Below are positions 15,894 through 23,681 of a stretch of DNA of 64,000 nucleotides, piece after piece. Made by a program: the position numbers and the translations under genes. Location of the stretch: contig NZ_JAKMUU010000003.1 of assembly GCF_027570035.1 (NCBI RefSeq), positions 124,001 to 188,000 of the forward strand. The letters are read 5' to 3'. The notes beneath the pieces were generated by a model. It searched no databases. It worked only from the letters and a program-made list of their open reading frames with translations, and was not told where the DNA came from. This DNA comes from Corynebacterium curieae (GTDB lineage Bacteria > Actinomycetota > Actinomycetes > Mycobacteriales > Mycobacteriaceae). Every line of letters begins with the position of its first letter. Position 1 is the first letter of the stretch.

Positions 15894-17144
15894 ATGAAGA
15901 AATTCCTGCTTCGCACCACCGTTGCGACTACCGCTGTATTGGCACTGGCCGGCTGCTCTTCTTCCTCTTCCGATTCCGCCGCGGGCGGTTCTTCTGAGGG
16001 CGGCGCGGATGCGCACGGCCCTATCACCTTTGCCATGGGCAAAAATGACACGGACAAGGTGACCCCCATCATTGAGAAGTGGAACGAGCAACACCCAGAC
16101 GAGAAGGTCACGCTCAAAGAGCTGGCAGGCGAGGCCGACGCCCAGCGCGAGACCCTAGTGCAGTCCCTGCAAGCGGGCAGCGATGACTACGATGTCATGG
16201 CGCTTGATGTGGTGTGGACCGCGGAATTCGCCGCCAACCAGTGGTTGCAGCCGCTTAAAGGTGACTTTGAAACCAATACGGATGAGCTGCTTCCGGCCAC
16301 CGTAGAATCCGCCACCTATAACGACGTGCTCTACGCCCTGCCACAAAACACTAACGGCCAGCTGCTTTTCCGCAATACCGAGCTCGCGGATAAGGCACCA
16401 GAAAAGTTCGCGGATCTTAAGTCCGCATGTAAGGCCCTGGACAAGGGCAAGGACTGCCTGACTACCCAGCTCAAGCAGTACGAGGGCCTAACGCTCAATA
16501 CCGCGGACTTCGTGGAAGGCTGGGGCGGTTCCGTCTTGGATAAGGACGGCAACGCTACCGTGGATTCCAAGGAAGCCAAGGACGGCCTGCAGGCCATGGT
16601 GGATGCATACAAGGAGGAGACCATCTCCAAGGACTCCACCGCCGCCACCGAGGAAGAAACCAATATGGCCTTTACTGAGGGCAAGACCGCCTTCGCCATG
16701 AACTGGCCGTATATGTACTCCAATGCGGTTGATGCCGGCGTCGACGTTGAGGTCCAGCCCCCGCTGGGCAAGGACGGCGTAGGGGTGTCCACGCTGGGTG
16801 GCTATAACAACGGCATCAATATCAACTCCAAGAATAAGGGCACCGCGCTCGACTTCATGGAGTTCATCATCAACGAGGACAACCAGAAGTCCTTTGCGGA
16901 GCAGTCCTTCCCGCCGGTCTTGGCCTCCATCTACGATGATCCACAACTGCAGCAGGAATTCCCGTACCTTCCGGCGCTTAAGGAATCTCTGGAGAACGCC
17001 GCACCGCGTCCAGTCTCCCCGTTCTACTCGGCGATTTCTAAGGCCATCCAGGACAATGCCTATGCTGCACTGACGGACGGCAAGTCGGTCGATGATGCCA
17101 CCGCCAATATGAAGGCGGCCATCGAATCGGCTTCCCAAGGCTAA
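15894..17144 (+). CDS. Sugar-binding lipoprotein of a trehalose-type ABC importer
   Basis: 416-residue extracellular solute-binding protein family 1. Signal peptide MKKFLLRTTVATTAVLA followed by lipobox LAGC (modified Cys at residue 22) and a Ser/Gly-rich linker. Mature features: ITFAMGKNDTDKVTPIIEKWNEQHPDEKVT, the YDVMALDVVWTAEFAANQWLQPL segment, and a hinge region typical of CUT1 receptors. The start is ATG 15894, with GAAAGG upstream; codons further upstream lack coding character. An intrinsic terminator-like hairpin follows, which would favour expression of the receptor over the permeases. A GCCGAG/CTCGGC hairpin lies in its 5' region near 15746-15758. Confidence 0.9.
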   Translation: MKKFLLRTTVATTAVLALAGCSSSSSDSAAGGSSEGGADAHGPITFAMGKNDTDKVTPIIEKWNEQHPDEKVTLKELAGEADAQRETLVQSLQAGSDDYDVMALDVVWTAEFAANQWLQPLKGDFETNTDELLPATVESATYNDVLYALPQNTNGQLLFRNTELADKAPEKFADLKSACKALDKGKDCLTTQLKQYEGLTLNTADFVEGWGGSVLDKDGNATVDSKEAKDGLQAMVDAYKEETISKDSTAATEEETNMAFTEGKTAFAMNWPYMYSNAVDAGVDVEVQPPLGKDGVGVSTLGGYNNGININSKNKGTALDFMEFIINEDNQKSFAEQSFPPVLASIYDDPQLQQEFPYLPALKESLENAAPRPVSPFYSAISKAIQDNAYAALTDGKSVDDATANMKAAIESASQG

Positions 17145-17155
17145 AGGCCCAATCC

Positions 17156-17200
17156 GGGTGAGGCAGGCGGACACACCGCCGCCTCACCCTTTGTGGTTTT
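17156..17200 (+). terminator. Hairpin between receptor and permease genes
   Basis: GGGTGAGGC-GGCGG pairs with CCGCC-GCCTCACCC (17156-17189), followed by TTTGTGGTTTTC. The stem is strong and the T-tract imperfect, so partial termination inside the transport operon is likely. Confidence 0.65.
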
Positions 17201-17266
17201 CACTCCCCTAATGGGGATAGAATCTAGCCAATAGACAGCATTTCTTTAACAGAAAGGCGGACCAGC

Positions 17267-18271
17267 GTGGCTATAGCTTCGCCGACTGCGTCCAAGGGGA
17301 CGCCGAAAGGGGCGTCGCCAAGAGCGCCGAAGCCCCAGCGCAAGAACTATGGGCGCGTGGCCGGGCTGATTGCCCCAGCGCTCATCGTGCTCGCCGTCAT
17401 CATCGGCTACCCCATCATCCGCGCTATTTTCCTGTCCTTTCAGGGCAATAGGCAACTCAACCCGCAGACAGGGCTTTTTGAGGAAGGCGGTTTTGCCGGG
17501 CTCGAAAACTACCTGTATTGGATCAATAATCGGTGCGTTTCCGGCACCGGCCAAATTTCTGCCTGCCCGCCGGGCGTTATCGCCACCGACTTTTGGCCTG
17601 CGGTCAAGATCACGCTCTTTTTCACCATCGTTACCGTGCTTCTAGAGACCATCCTCGGCATGCTGATGGCTCTCATCATGAATGGTGACTACCGTGGCCG
17701 CGGCCTCGTGCGCGCGGCGGTTCTTATCCCGTGGGCCATTCCTACGGCCGTTACGGCCAAGCTTTGGCAGTTCATGTTCGCCCCAGATGGCATCGTCAAC
17801 TCGCTGCTGGGTGCGCACATTGCCTGGACCACGGACCCGTTCTACGCCCGCCTCGCCGTCATCATCGCGGACGTGTGGAAGACTGCACCGTTCATGGCGC
17901 TGCTTATCTTGGCCGGCCTGCAGATGATTCCTAAGGACGTTTACGATGCCGCCCGCGTGGACGGTGCCAACCGCATCCAGGCGTTCTTCCGCATCACCCT
18001 CCCGCTGGTGCGCCCGGCGCTCATGGTGGCCGTGCTCTTCCGTACGCTGGACGCGCTGCGCATGTATGACCTGCCAGTCATCATGATTTCTAGCTCCTCC
18101 AACTCCCCCACAGCGACCATCTCGCAGCTGGTGGTGGAGGATATGCGCCAAGGCAACTTCAATTCCGCCTCCGCGCTGTCCACCCTGATTTTCCTCCTCA
18201 TCTTCGTCGTCGCCTTTATCCTCATCCGCTTCCTCGGCGCGGATGTCTCCGGCAGGAAGGCAGCTAAATAA
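17267..18271 (+). CDS. Trehalose-type ABC importer permease 1 (MalF-like)
   Basis: 334-residue CUT1 permease. After a basic, Pro-rich N-terminus of about 35 residues come six or more membrane segments (first LIAPALIVLAVIIGYPIIRAI). The coupling EAA loop is visible as DVYDAARVDGANRIQAFFRITLPLVRPA (about 224-250). GTG 17267 has AGAAAGG upstream. The next permease starts at the last base of its stop codon, so the pair is translationally coupled. Works with the partner permease at 18271, the lipoprotein and the MsiK-like ATPase. Confidence 0.9.
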   Translation: MAIASPTASKGTPKGASPRAPKPQRKNYGRVAGLIAPALIVLAVIIGYPIIRAIFLSFQGNRQLNPQTGLFEEGGFAGLENYLYWINNRCVSGTGQISACPPGVIATDFWPAVKITLFFTIVTVLLETILGMLMALIMNGDYRGRGLVRAAVLIPWAIPTAVTAKLWQFMFAPDGIVNSLLGAHIAWTTDPFYARLAVIIADVWKTAPFMALLILAGLQMIPKDVYDAARVDGANRIQAFFRITLPLVRPALMVAVLFRTLDALRMYDLPVIMISSSSNSPTATISQLVVEDMRQGNFNSASALSTLIFLLIFVVAFILIRFLGADVSGRKAAK

Positions 18272-19092
18272 TGCGTAAATTCGGTCACTACGCCGGCATC
18301 GTCTTCATCATGTTCTGGGGCCTAGCGCCCTTCTACTGGATGCTGGTAACCGCGCTGCGGGATCAGCGATTCACCTTCGATACCACCCCGTGGCCCACCC
18401 ACGTCACGCTGGATAATTTCCGCGATGCCCTGGCTACCGATAAGGGAAACGACTTCCTGGCCGCCCTCGGTAACTCGCTGCTCATCTCCCTTGTTACCAC
18501 CGCTGTGGCCGTGCTCATCGGCGTCTTTACCGCCTATGCACTCTCCCGCTATGACTTTCCGGGCAAGGGAATCGTGACCGGCATTATCCTCGCCGCCTCC
18601 ATGTTCCCGGCCATCGCCTTAGTCACTCCACTCTTCCAGCTCTTTGGCAACCTGGAATGGATCGGTACCTACCGCGCGATGATCATCCCCAATATTTCCT
18701 TCGCGCTACCGCTTACGGTCTACACGCTGCTGAGCTTTTTCCGCCAGCTTCCCTGGGAACTGGAAGAAGCAGCCCGGGTGGATGGGGCCTCGCGTTCCCA
18801 GGCCTTCCGCCTAGTGCTTCTGCCGCTTGCGGCCCCCGCGCTTTTTACCACCGCGATTATCGCCTTTATCACCACGTGGAACGAGTTTATGCTGGCCAAG
18901 CAGCTGTCCACCACCGATACCGAGCCAGTAACCGTGGCCATCGCGCGCTTCTCCGGCCCCTCGGCTTTCGAGTACCCCTATGCCGCCACTATGGCCGCTG
19001 GCGCGCTGGTGACCATCCCCTTGGTCATTATGGTGCTCGTCTTCCAGCATCGCATCGTCGCCGGTCTCACCGCAGGTGGTGTCAAGGCCTAA
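18271..19092 (+). CDS. Trehalose-type ABC importer permease 2 (MalG-like)
   Basis: 273-residue CUT1 permease with six hydrophobic helices. The EAA coupling loop reads LPWELEEAARVDGASRSQAFRLVLLPLAAPA (about 157-187), matching the MalG pattern. The C-terminus ends in a short cytoplasmic GLTAGGVKA. Start and stop are both shared with neighbours (1-base overlaps), indicating one translational unit with the first permease and the small membrane protein that follows. Confidence 0.91.
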   Translation: MRKFGHYAGIVFIMFWGLAPFYWMLVTALRDQRFTFDTTPWPTHVTLDNFRDALATDKGNDFLAALGNSLLISLVTTAVAVLIGVFTAYALSRYDFPGKGIVTGIILAASMFPAIALVTPLFQLFGNLEWIGTYRAMIIPNISFALPLTVYTLLSFFRQLPWELEEAARVDGASRSQAFRLVLLPLAAPALFTTAIIAFITTWNEFMLAKQLSTTDTEPVTVAIARFSGPSAFEYPYAATMAAGALVTIPLVIMVLVFQHRIVAGLTAGGVKA

Positions 19093-19277
19093 TGCGGCGA
19101 GCCATGCTGTGGGATACCGCGCTGGGCTTTCTAGGTTTCTTTAGCGTCCTCGCGGTTATCCAGGCCGTCCTCAACCTCTTCCACGATTCCCCCGCCGTCT
19201 GGCCCGGCCTGGTGGCCGGCGTCCTCTGCCTTCTTACCTATCTGACCTGGCGGGCAAAAAGAAAGGACCTTTCATGA
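19092..19277 (+). CDS. Small two-helix membrane protein in the trehalose importer operon
   Basis: 61-residue protein, MRRAMLWDTALGFLGFFSV at the N-terminus, with two hydrophobic helices (about 9-29 and 36-53) and a basic tail RAKRKDLS. It overlaps the permease stop (TAATG) and the next gene (ATGA). As recalled, the C. glutamicum trehalose importer cluster also contains a small membrane protein gene, so this is probably a conserved accessory component, role unknown. Confidence 0.7.
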   Translation: MRRAMLWDTALGFLGFFSVLAVIQAVLNLFHDSPAVWPGLVAGVLCLLTYLTWRAKRKDLS

Positions 19278-20764
19278 GCTGGTACCACAATGCCGTCTTC
19301 TACCAAGCCCTCGTCGGTTCCTTTAAGGCCGACGGCGATAAGGAAGTAGGCACGCTGCGCGGGGTCATCGATAAGCTGGATTACCTCCAGTGGCTCGGTG
19401 TGGACTGCCTGTGGCTTTCTCCTTTTTATGCCAGCCCCTTGCGCGATGATGGCTACGATATCGCAGACTACTACTCCATCCACCCAGATTATGGCTCGAT
19501 GGAAGACTTTGAAGAGCTCATTGCGGAGCTGCACCGCCGCGGCATGCGCATCATGACGGACTTGGCGCTCAACCACACCAGCTCCGATCACCCGTGGTTC
19601 CAGGCCTCGCGCACAGATCCCAATGGGCCCTACGGAGATTTCTATGTCTGGGGCGATGACCCGGAGCGCTACCCCGAGATCCGCGTCATTTTCACCGATG
19701 TGGAGACTTCCAATTGGACCTGGGATGATAAGCGCGGCCAGTATTACTTCCACCGCTTTTACTCCCACCAGCCGGATTTGAACTACGATAACCCGGCCGT
19801 GCAGGAGGAAGTGTTCAAGATCTTGTCCTTCTGGATGGACAAGGGTTTGGACGGCCTGCGCCTCGATGCCATTGCTTATCTCTTTGAGCGCGATGGTTTG
19901 GGCGGCGAGTCCTTGCCGGAGACCATCGAGTTTGTGGAAAAGGTTCGCTCCTTCATGGACGCCCACTACCCTGACGCGGTGCTTATCGCAGAGGCCAACC
20001 AACCGCCTGCCGAGACTATGCAGTTTTATGGCCAAGGCGAGCGCTTCCATATGGTCTTCAACTTCCCAGTAATGCCGCGGTTGTATCAGGCTTTGGCGCT
20101 TGGCGACGCCACCCCAGTCTACTCCATCCTCGATGAACTCCCTTCCCTACCGGATGGCTGTCAGTGGGGCACCTTCCTGCGCAACCACGATGAGCTCACC
20201 CTAGAGATGGTGGACGATAGCGTACGAGACCTGATGTACCAGGCCTACCTGCCCGAAGAAGGCATGCGCGCCCACGTGGGCATCGCCCGCAGGCTTATGC
20301 CCTTAATGAACGGCGATCGCCGCAAGGTCGAGCTCATGTTCTCACTGCTGATGACCCTGCCAGGCGCGCCATTTATTTACTACGGCGATGAGATTGGCAT
20401 GCTCGATGACACCACACTCCCGGACCGCTATGCGGTGCGTACCCCAATGCAGTGGGACGATTCCGAGCACGCCGGTTTCAGCAGCAGCGCGCCGTCCCGG
20501 CTGCCGGTTGTCGGAGGAACGTCCGTAGCTGCCCAGCTTGATGACGCCACCTCGTTGCTCAACACCGTCCGCTCCATGATTGCGCAGCGCCATGCTCATC
20601 CGGATCTCGGTACCGCTCCATGTGAGCCGGTCGAGACAGGCGAAAAGGCTGTCCTTGGCTACCAACGCGGCGATCTGCTGTGCCTGCACAACTTCAGCGA
20701 TCGGTCCATCGATCTCGGCCCAGTAGAGCTCGGACCGTACGGCTACGCTTGGCTGCCGGCCTAA
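19274..20764 (+). CDS. GH13 alpha-amylase-family enzyme, trehalose-synthase-like
   Basis: 496-residue glycoside hydrolase family 13 protein closest in motif to TreS (maltose/trehalose isomerase). The start MSWYHNAVFYQALVGSF, then LWLSPFYASPLRDDGYDIADY (about 48-68), DLALNHTSSDHPWF (conserved region I, about 96-109), GLRLDAIAYLF (nucleophile Asp near 197), LIAEANQ (acid Glu near 239) and FLRNHDELTLE (region IV, near 303) are intact. It is shorter than typical TreS (about 570-620 residues), missing C-terminal sequence. The 4-base overlap with the transport genes suggests imported trehalose is converted to maltose inside the cell. Other GH13 glucosyltransferase activity is possible. Confidence 0.85.
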   Translation: MSWYHNAVFYQALVGSFKADGDKEVGTLRGVIDKLDYLQWLGVDCLWLSPFYASPLRDDGYDIADYYSIHPDYGSMEDFEELIAELHRRGMRIMTDLALNHTSSDHPWFQASRTDPNGPYGDFYVWGDDPERYPEIRVIFTDVETSNWTWDDKRGQYYFHRFYSHQPDLNYDNPAVQEEVFKILSFWMDKGLDGLRLDAIAYLFERDGLGGESLPETIEFVEKVRSFMDAHYPDAVLIAEANQPPAETMQFYGQGERFHMVFNFPVMPRLYQALALGDATPVYSILDELPSLPDGCQWGTFLRNHDELTLEMVDDSVRDLMYQAYLPEEGMRAHVGIARRLMPLMNGDRRKVELMFSLLMTLPGAPFIYYGDEIGMLDDTTLPDRYAVRTPMQWDDSEHAGFSSSAPSRLPVVGGTSVAAQLDDATSLLNTVRSMIAQRHAHPDLGTAPCEPVETGEKAVLGYQRGDLLCLHNFSDRSIDLGPVELGPYGYAWLPA

Positions 20765-20819
20765 GCCTTAGCGCGCAGCTGCAGCCCTTTCCCCTCCAGG
20801 CTGCACCGCAACGCACAGA

Positions 20820-20866
20820 GAAAAAGCGCCCCGTCGGTCCTGTGGGACCGAGAGGCGCTCTACTTA
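20820..20866. terminator. Bidirectional intrinsic terminator
   Basis: AGCGCC..CGGTCC pairs with GGACCG..GGCGCT (20825-20859) around TGTG. On the minus strand the stem is followed by TTTTT, giving a good terminator for the secreted-protein genes; on the plus strand it follows the GH13 gene. Confidence 0.85.
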
Positions 20867-20876
20867 TGCAGTGGAG

Positions 20877-21455
20877 TTAGTTCCACTCTGGGGCGTCTTC
20901 GAGGCGCAGCTCGGAGTAGCGTGCTTCTGGCACAGAAGCCGAGTATGGCTTGCCCTGGGCTTCCCACTGCTGGTCAGAGTTGCAGCGCACGTCCTGACCA
21001 TCGGTGTCGAGCATGGTAAAGCCCCACACCAACTTGCCCTGCGAATTCGCAGGCAGGGTGTACGGACCAACCACCTGGTTTAGCTTCCAGTGCTGCTCGC
21101 TGACGTAGTTGAAGCCATAGGTCTTGGTCAGTACCTTGGCCAGCTCACCGGTGCCCTCAACGGAGCCGGAGACCTCGATGGTCTGGGTACGGGCCTGGGT
21201 GACGGTGTGCTTAACCGGTACTTCCTCAGCGTTGCGATTAGCCACGCTCGTGGCGTCGGTCTGCTTGAACCAGCGGCGCTTTGCGGTGACGTAGGTGCCG
21301 TTTTCACCCGGCGTCGAACAATGCGTGCCTGGTTTGTAATCGTCATTCCAGCGTTGGGGCAGCTCAAAGTCCCCACCGAAATCAGCGGCGTGGGCAACAG
21401 GAGCGGCCACCAGGCTCAGCGCCGCTAGGGCGCTAGCGATGGGCGTCTTGCTCAC
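20877..21455 (-). CDS. Secreted protein, beta-pore-former-like family, member 1
   Basis: 192-residue protein with a cleavable signal peptide ending VAAPVAHA. Not matched to a named family with certainty. It aligns along its length with the next gene's product: C-STPGENGTYV, an NRNAEEVPVKHTVTQARTQTIEVSGS stretch of alternating Thr/Ser, VVGPYTLPANSQGKLVWGF, and CNSDQQWEAQGKPY. The Thr/Ser-rich stretch followed by a PYxxPxxxxxxL strand is the layout of aerolysin/ETX-MTX2 beta-hairpin toxins, an inference from pattern. GTG 21455 starts 2 bases after the upstream stop; two Cys could form a disulfide. Last gene of a leftward three-gene unit. Confidence 0.68.
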   Translation of the reverse strand: MSKTPIASALAALSLVAAPVAHAADFGGDFELPQRWNDDYKPGTHCSTPGENGTYVTAKRRWFKQTDATSVANRNAEEVPVKHTVTQARTQTIEVSGSVEGTGELAKVLTKTYGFNYVSEQHWKLNQVVGPYTLPANSQGKLVWGFTMLDTDGQDVRCNSDQQWEAQGKPYSASVPEARYSELRLEDAPEWN

Positions 21456-21457
21456 GT

Positions 21458-22030
21458 TTAACCCCAATCGTTGTTATCGCGGGTGGAGACCTCGATATGG
21501 CGCTCCTTCGGCAGGGTGGCGGTGAAGGTGCCGCCGTTGGCCTGCCACTTGTGGTCGGAGCCGCACACGGTCTTCTGGCCCTCGAAGTCAGAGACTACCC
21601 AGCCGGCACGCAGGACGGCGGTCTTGCCCGGAGCAATGTTGTACGGGCCAACCTGCTCGCCTACCTCGTAGGACTGGCTATCGGTGTAGCTGGAGGAGAA
21701 GGTGAAGTTGATAAGGTCCATCAACTTGAAGTCAACGCCGGCGGAAACATTCCAGGTCTTGGTCTTGGTCTCGGTGATGGTACGGGTAACGGGCAGCGGC
21801 TCATCATTGTAGTTGGACACGGTCCAAGAGCCAGCGGAACCATCGAAGTAGGTGCGCTTGATGTCAACGGTCTGGCCGGTGTCGCCTGGGTTGGAGCAAC
21901 GCTCACCGATGGTGGTCGGGTTTGCTGGGCCGAGGTCACGCTGCGGCAGGGCGTTAGCTGCTGGGGCGAAGACGAGGCCGGAGGCTACGGCAAGAGCCGC
22001 AGTGGTGGAAGCAATCTTGGACTTGAACAT
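21458..22030 (-). CDS. Secreted protein, beta-pore-former-like family, member 2
   Basis: 190 residues; signal peptide MFKSKIASTTAALAVASGLVFAPAANA with an AxA cleavage site near residue 27. The mature protein has C-SNPGDTGQTVDIKRTYF, then NDEPLPVTRTITETKTKTW, an amphipathic segment with FKLMDLINFTFSSSYTDSQ (about 97-115), VGPYNIAPGKTAVLRAGWV (about 123-141) and VCGSDHKWQANGG. The polar/apolar alternation, Ser/Thr richness and proline-glycine turn before the following strand resemble the insertion hairpin of ETX/MTX2 pore formers. A mycomembrane channel is another reading. GGAGAAAG precedes ATG 22030. Confidence 0.72.
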   Translation of the reverse strand: MFKSKIASTTAALAVASGLVFAPAANALPQRDLGPANPTTIGERCSNPGDTGQTVDIKRTYFDGSAGSWTVSNYNDEPLPVTRTITETKTKTWNVSAGVDFKLMDLINFTFSSSYTDSQSYEVGEQVGPYNIAPGKTAVLRAGWVVSDFEGQKTVCGSDHKWQANGGTFTATLPKERHIEVSTRDNNDWG

Positions 22031-22063
22031 GAAACTTTCTCCTTGCGTAGATGCGGGTGGTGT

Positions 22064-23332
22064 TTAGTAGATGGTCTGGGTAGGAACCGGCAGGTCACGG
22101 AATTCGTCCGGAGTGACGTCCTCGGTGCGGGTGTGGCCGGCCTTATCGGTGATCTTGGCCTCTGCCCAGAAGCCGCTCGGGGCGGAGGTCTGCTTGTAGT
22201 TGGAGGTGAGGTCGTACTTTCCGCTCTTACCGCAGTGCACCTCGCGGTAGTTGATGCGGGTCATGGTGGTGCCGTATTCAACGCGTACACGCTCGCCTGG
22301 CTTGAGGTCTATGTGCTTGAGCTCGGTGCCAACCGGCATGTAGGCGCGCTTGACGGCGCCTACGGATTCCAGCCAGCCCTTCGGAATATCGCCACGGTTA
22401 CCCCGCCAGTTGGTGTACGGGGCATGCTCGGCGCCGACAACAAAGTCGGTTACCGGCGCAAACTCGTAGTCGCCCTTGGACCAGTTGAGGAAGTCAGTGG
22501 AGTAACCAGCCTTGCGGTAGGTGGGCTTTACAGCGGTGATATCCAACGGGTACCAGGAGCTATCGCCGGCTTCACACTTATCGCCTTCCTTAGGCCAGGA
22601 TGGATCGCGCTGTATGTCCGCAGACGGCTGCATGATCTCGTCCTTTTTCGGATCAGCGATCTTCTCTAGGCTCGGGCCGGATACAGAGGTGTAGTTACCC
22701 TCGATCGGCTTGGAGTTTGCGCCCGGAGAGCGGGAAGGAATTTCCATGGCCAAATCGGAAACGGAGCCATCCGCCTTGATGATATAAGCAAAGGCATAAC
22801 GCTCGGCGGGGCCTTTACCGCGAATAACGTTGGAGCCTGGGATATTTTCCAAGCGGTCATCGTTGCAGCCCACGAACATGGAGATGAAGTCCTTTTCAAT
22901 GACACCATATTCGACGCGGAAAGACTCGCCAGGCTTCAGCTTCACAGGGCCAAAGGTTTCTTTATCACGCCAACCGTTGGTCATCTTTAGACCAATATCG
23001 GACTTGGCGGTGGTATCCCAACCGGAAGGCAACTTGGCCTTGGAATTGGCCTCAATCTCGTGGTTGGTACCAGTTTCTACCTCGGCGGTATAAGGCACTT
23101 CCTGGTTAGTGGTGTTTTTGAACTGCAGGGTGCCGTCGCTCATGTAGCGGCGGCCCGTTTCTGCAAAGCGCCATTCCCGCTCGACATTATCGCCGGCGGC
23201 GCTGCAGCTTTTGTAGAGGTTGGAAATGGGATATGCCTGCGGCATCGGGGGAACATCCCCCGCGTGTGCCACTGGCGTGAAGAGAGCCGCTACGGCAAGC
23301 GGTGCGAGCAAGCGCAGTCCCTTTTTAATCAC
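22064..23332 (-). CDS. Secreted protein with duplicated domain, related to the two downstream proteins
   Basis: 422 residues with signal peptide ending FTPVAHA. The mature part seems to be two copies of the module found singly in the next two genes. Copy 1 (about 40-190): C-SAAGDNVEREW, NTTNQEVPYTAEVETGTNHEIEANSKAKL, then FGPVKLKPGESFRVEYGVIEKDF and C-NDD. Copy 2 (about 253-400): C-EAGDSSWYPLDI, a long middle, then HIDLKPGERVRVEYGTTMTRI and C-GKSGKYDL. The strand LKPGExxRVEYG occurs in both. GTG 23332 starts the protein; AAGGA lies a little far upstream (about 12 bases). First gene of the unit, divergent from accD. Confidence 0.7.
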   Translation of the reverse strand: MIKKGLRLLAPLAVAALFTPVAHAGDVPPMPQAYPISNLYKSCSAAGDNVEREWRFAETGRRYMSDGTLQFKNTTNQEVPYTAEVETGTNHEIEANSKAKLPSGWDTTAKSDIGLKMTNGWRDKETFGPVKLKPGESFRVEYGVIEKDFISMFVGCNDDRLENIPGSNVIRGKGPAERYAFAYIIKADGSVSDLAMEIPSRSPGANSKPIEGNYTSVSGPSLEKIADPKKDEIMQPSADIQRDPSWPKEGDKCEAGDSSWYPLDITAVKPTYRKAGYSTDFLNWSKGDYEFAPVTDFVVGAEHAPYTNWRGNRGDIPKGWLESVGAVKRAYMPVGTELKHIDLKPGERVRVEYGTTMTRINYREVHCGKSGKYDLTSNYKQTSAPSGFWAEAKITDKAGHTRTEDVTPDEFRDLPVPTQTIY

Positions 23333-23681
23333 CAGAAGACCGTCCTTAATAGATAGTTAAAAATAAGGGGAAACATTCATGAAGACTCAGGTAATCATAA
23401 GGCCTTACAGAAAACACCTCAACAGTTGAATGCAAATATTTTTAATGGTTTTACCGCCTTTGAGGTGCGATAATCGGCGCTCACCTGCCCAGTGTCGGTA
23501 AATGTTTACAACGGTCACCACCCCCATACTAGGGTGTTCTAGAGTGATGGTGCTCAAGGAATTCCCAGGTTTTATTCCCGTCGACACTTTGGTGGCATTC
23601 GCCACACAATCGTTTTCCGCAACGCGACCACGGAGCATTCCATTCCGCATTGAGCGGGGTGCGCTAGTAGTGTGGGGGCCT
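23333..23681. other. 349-bp divergent intergenic region between secreted-protein unit and accD
   Basis: AT-rich on the left (23340-23460) where the promoter of the leftward secreted-protein unit should lie, with TTAACTATCTATTAAGG on the minus strand as likely -10/leader. On the right a TAGTGT hexamer at 23668-23673 stands 8 bases before the accD ATG and suggests a leaderless start. An in-frame extension of accD upstream to 23502 has poor coding character and was not accepted. No RNA gene or longer repeat was recognised. Confidence 0.5.

Noticed and set aside
23502-23681. N-terminal extension of accD by 60 codons
   Set aside because: The extension does not resemble AccD proteins, lacks a ribosome-binding site, and a good leaderless -10 stands before ATG 23682.
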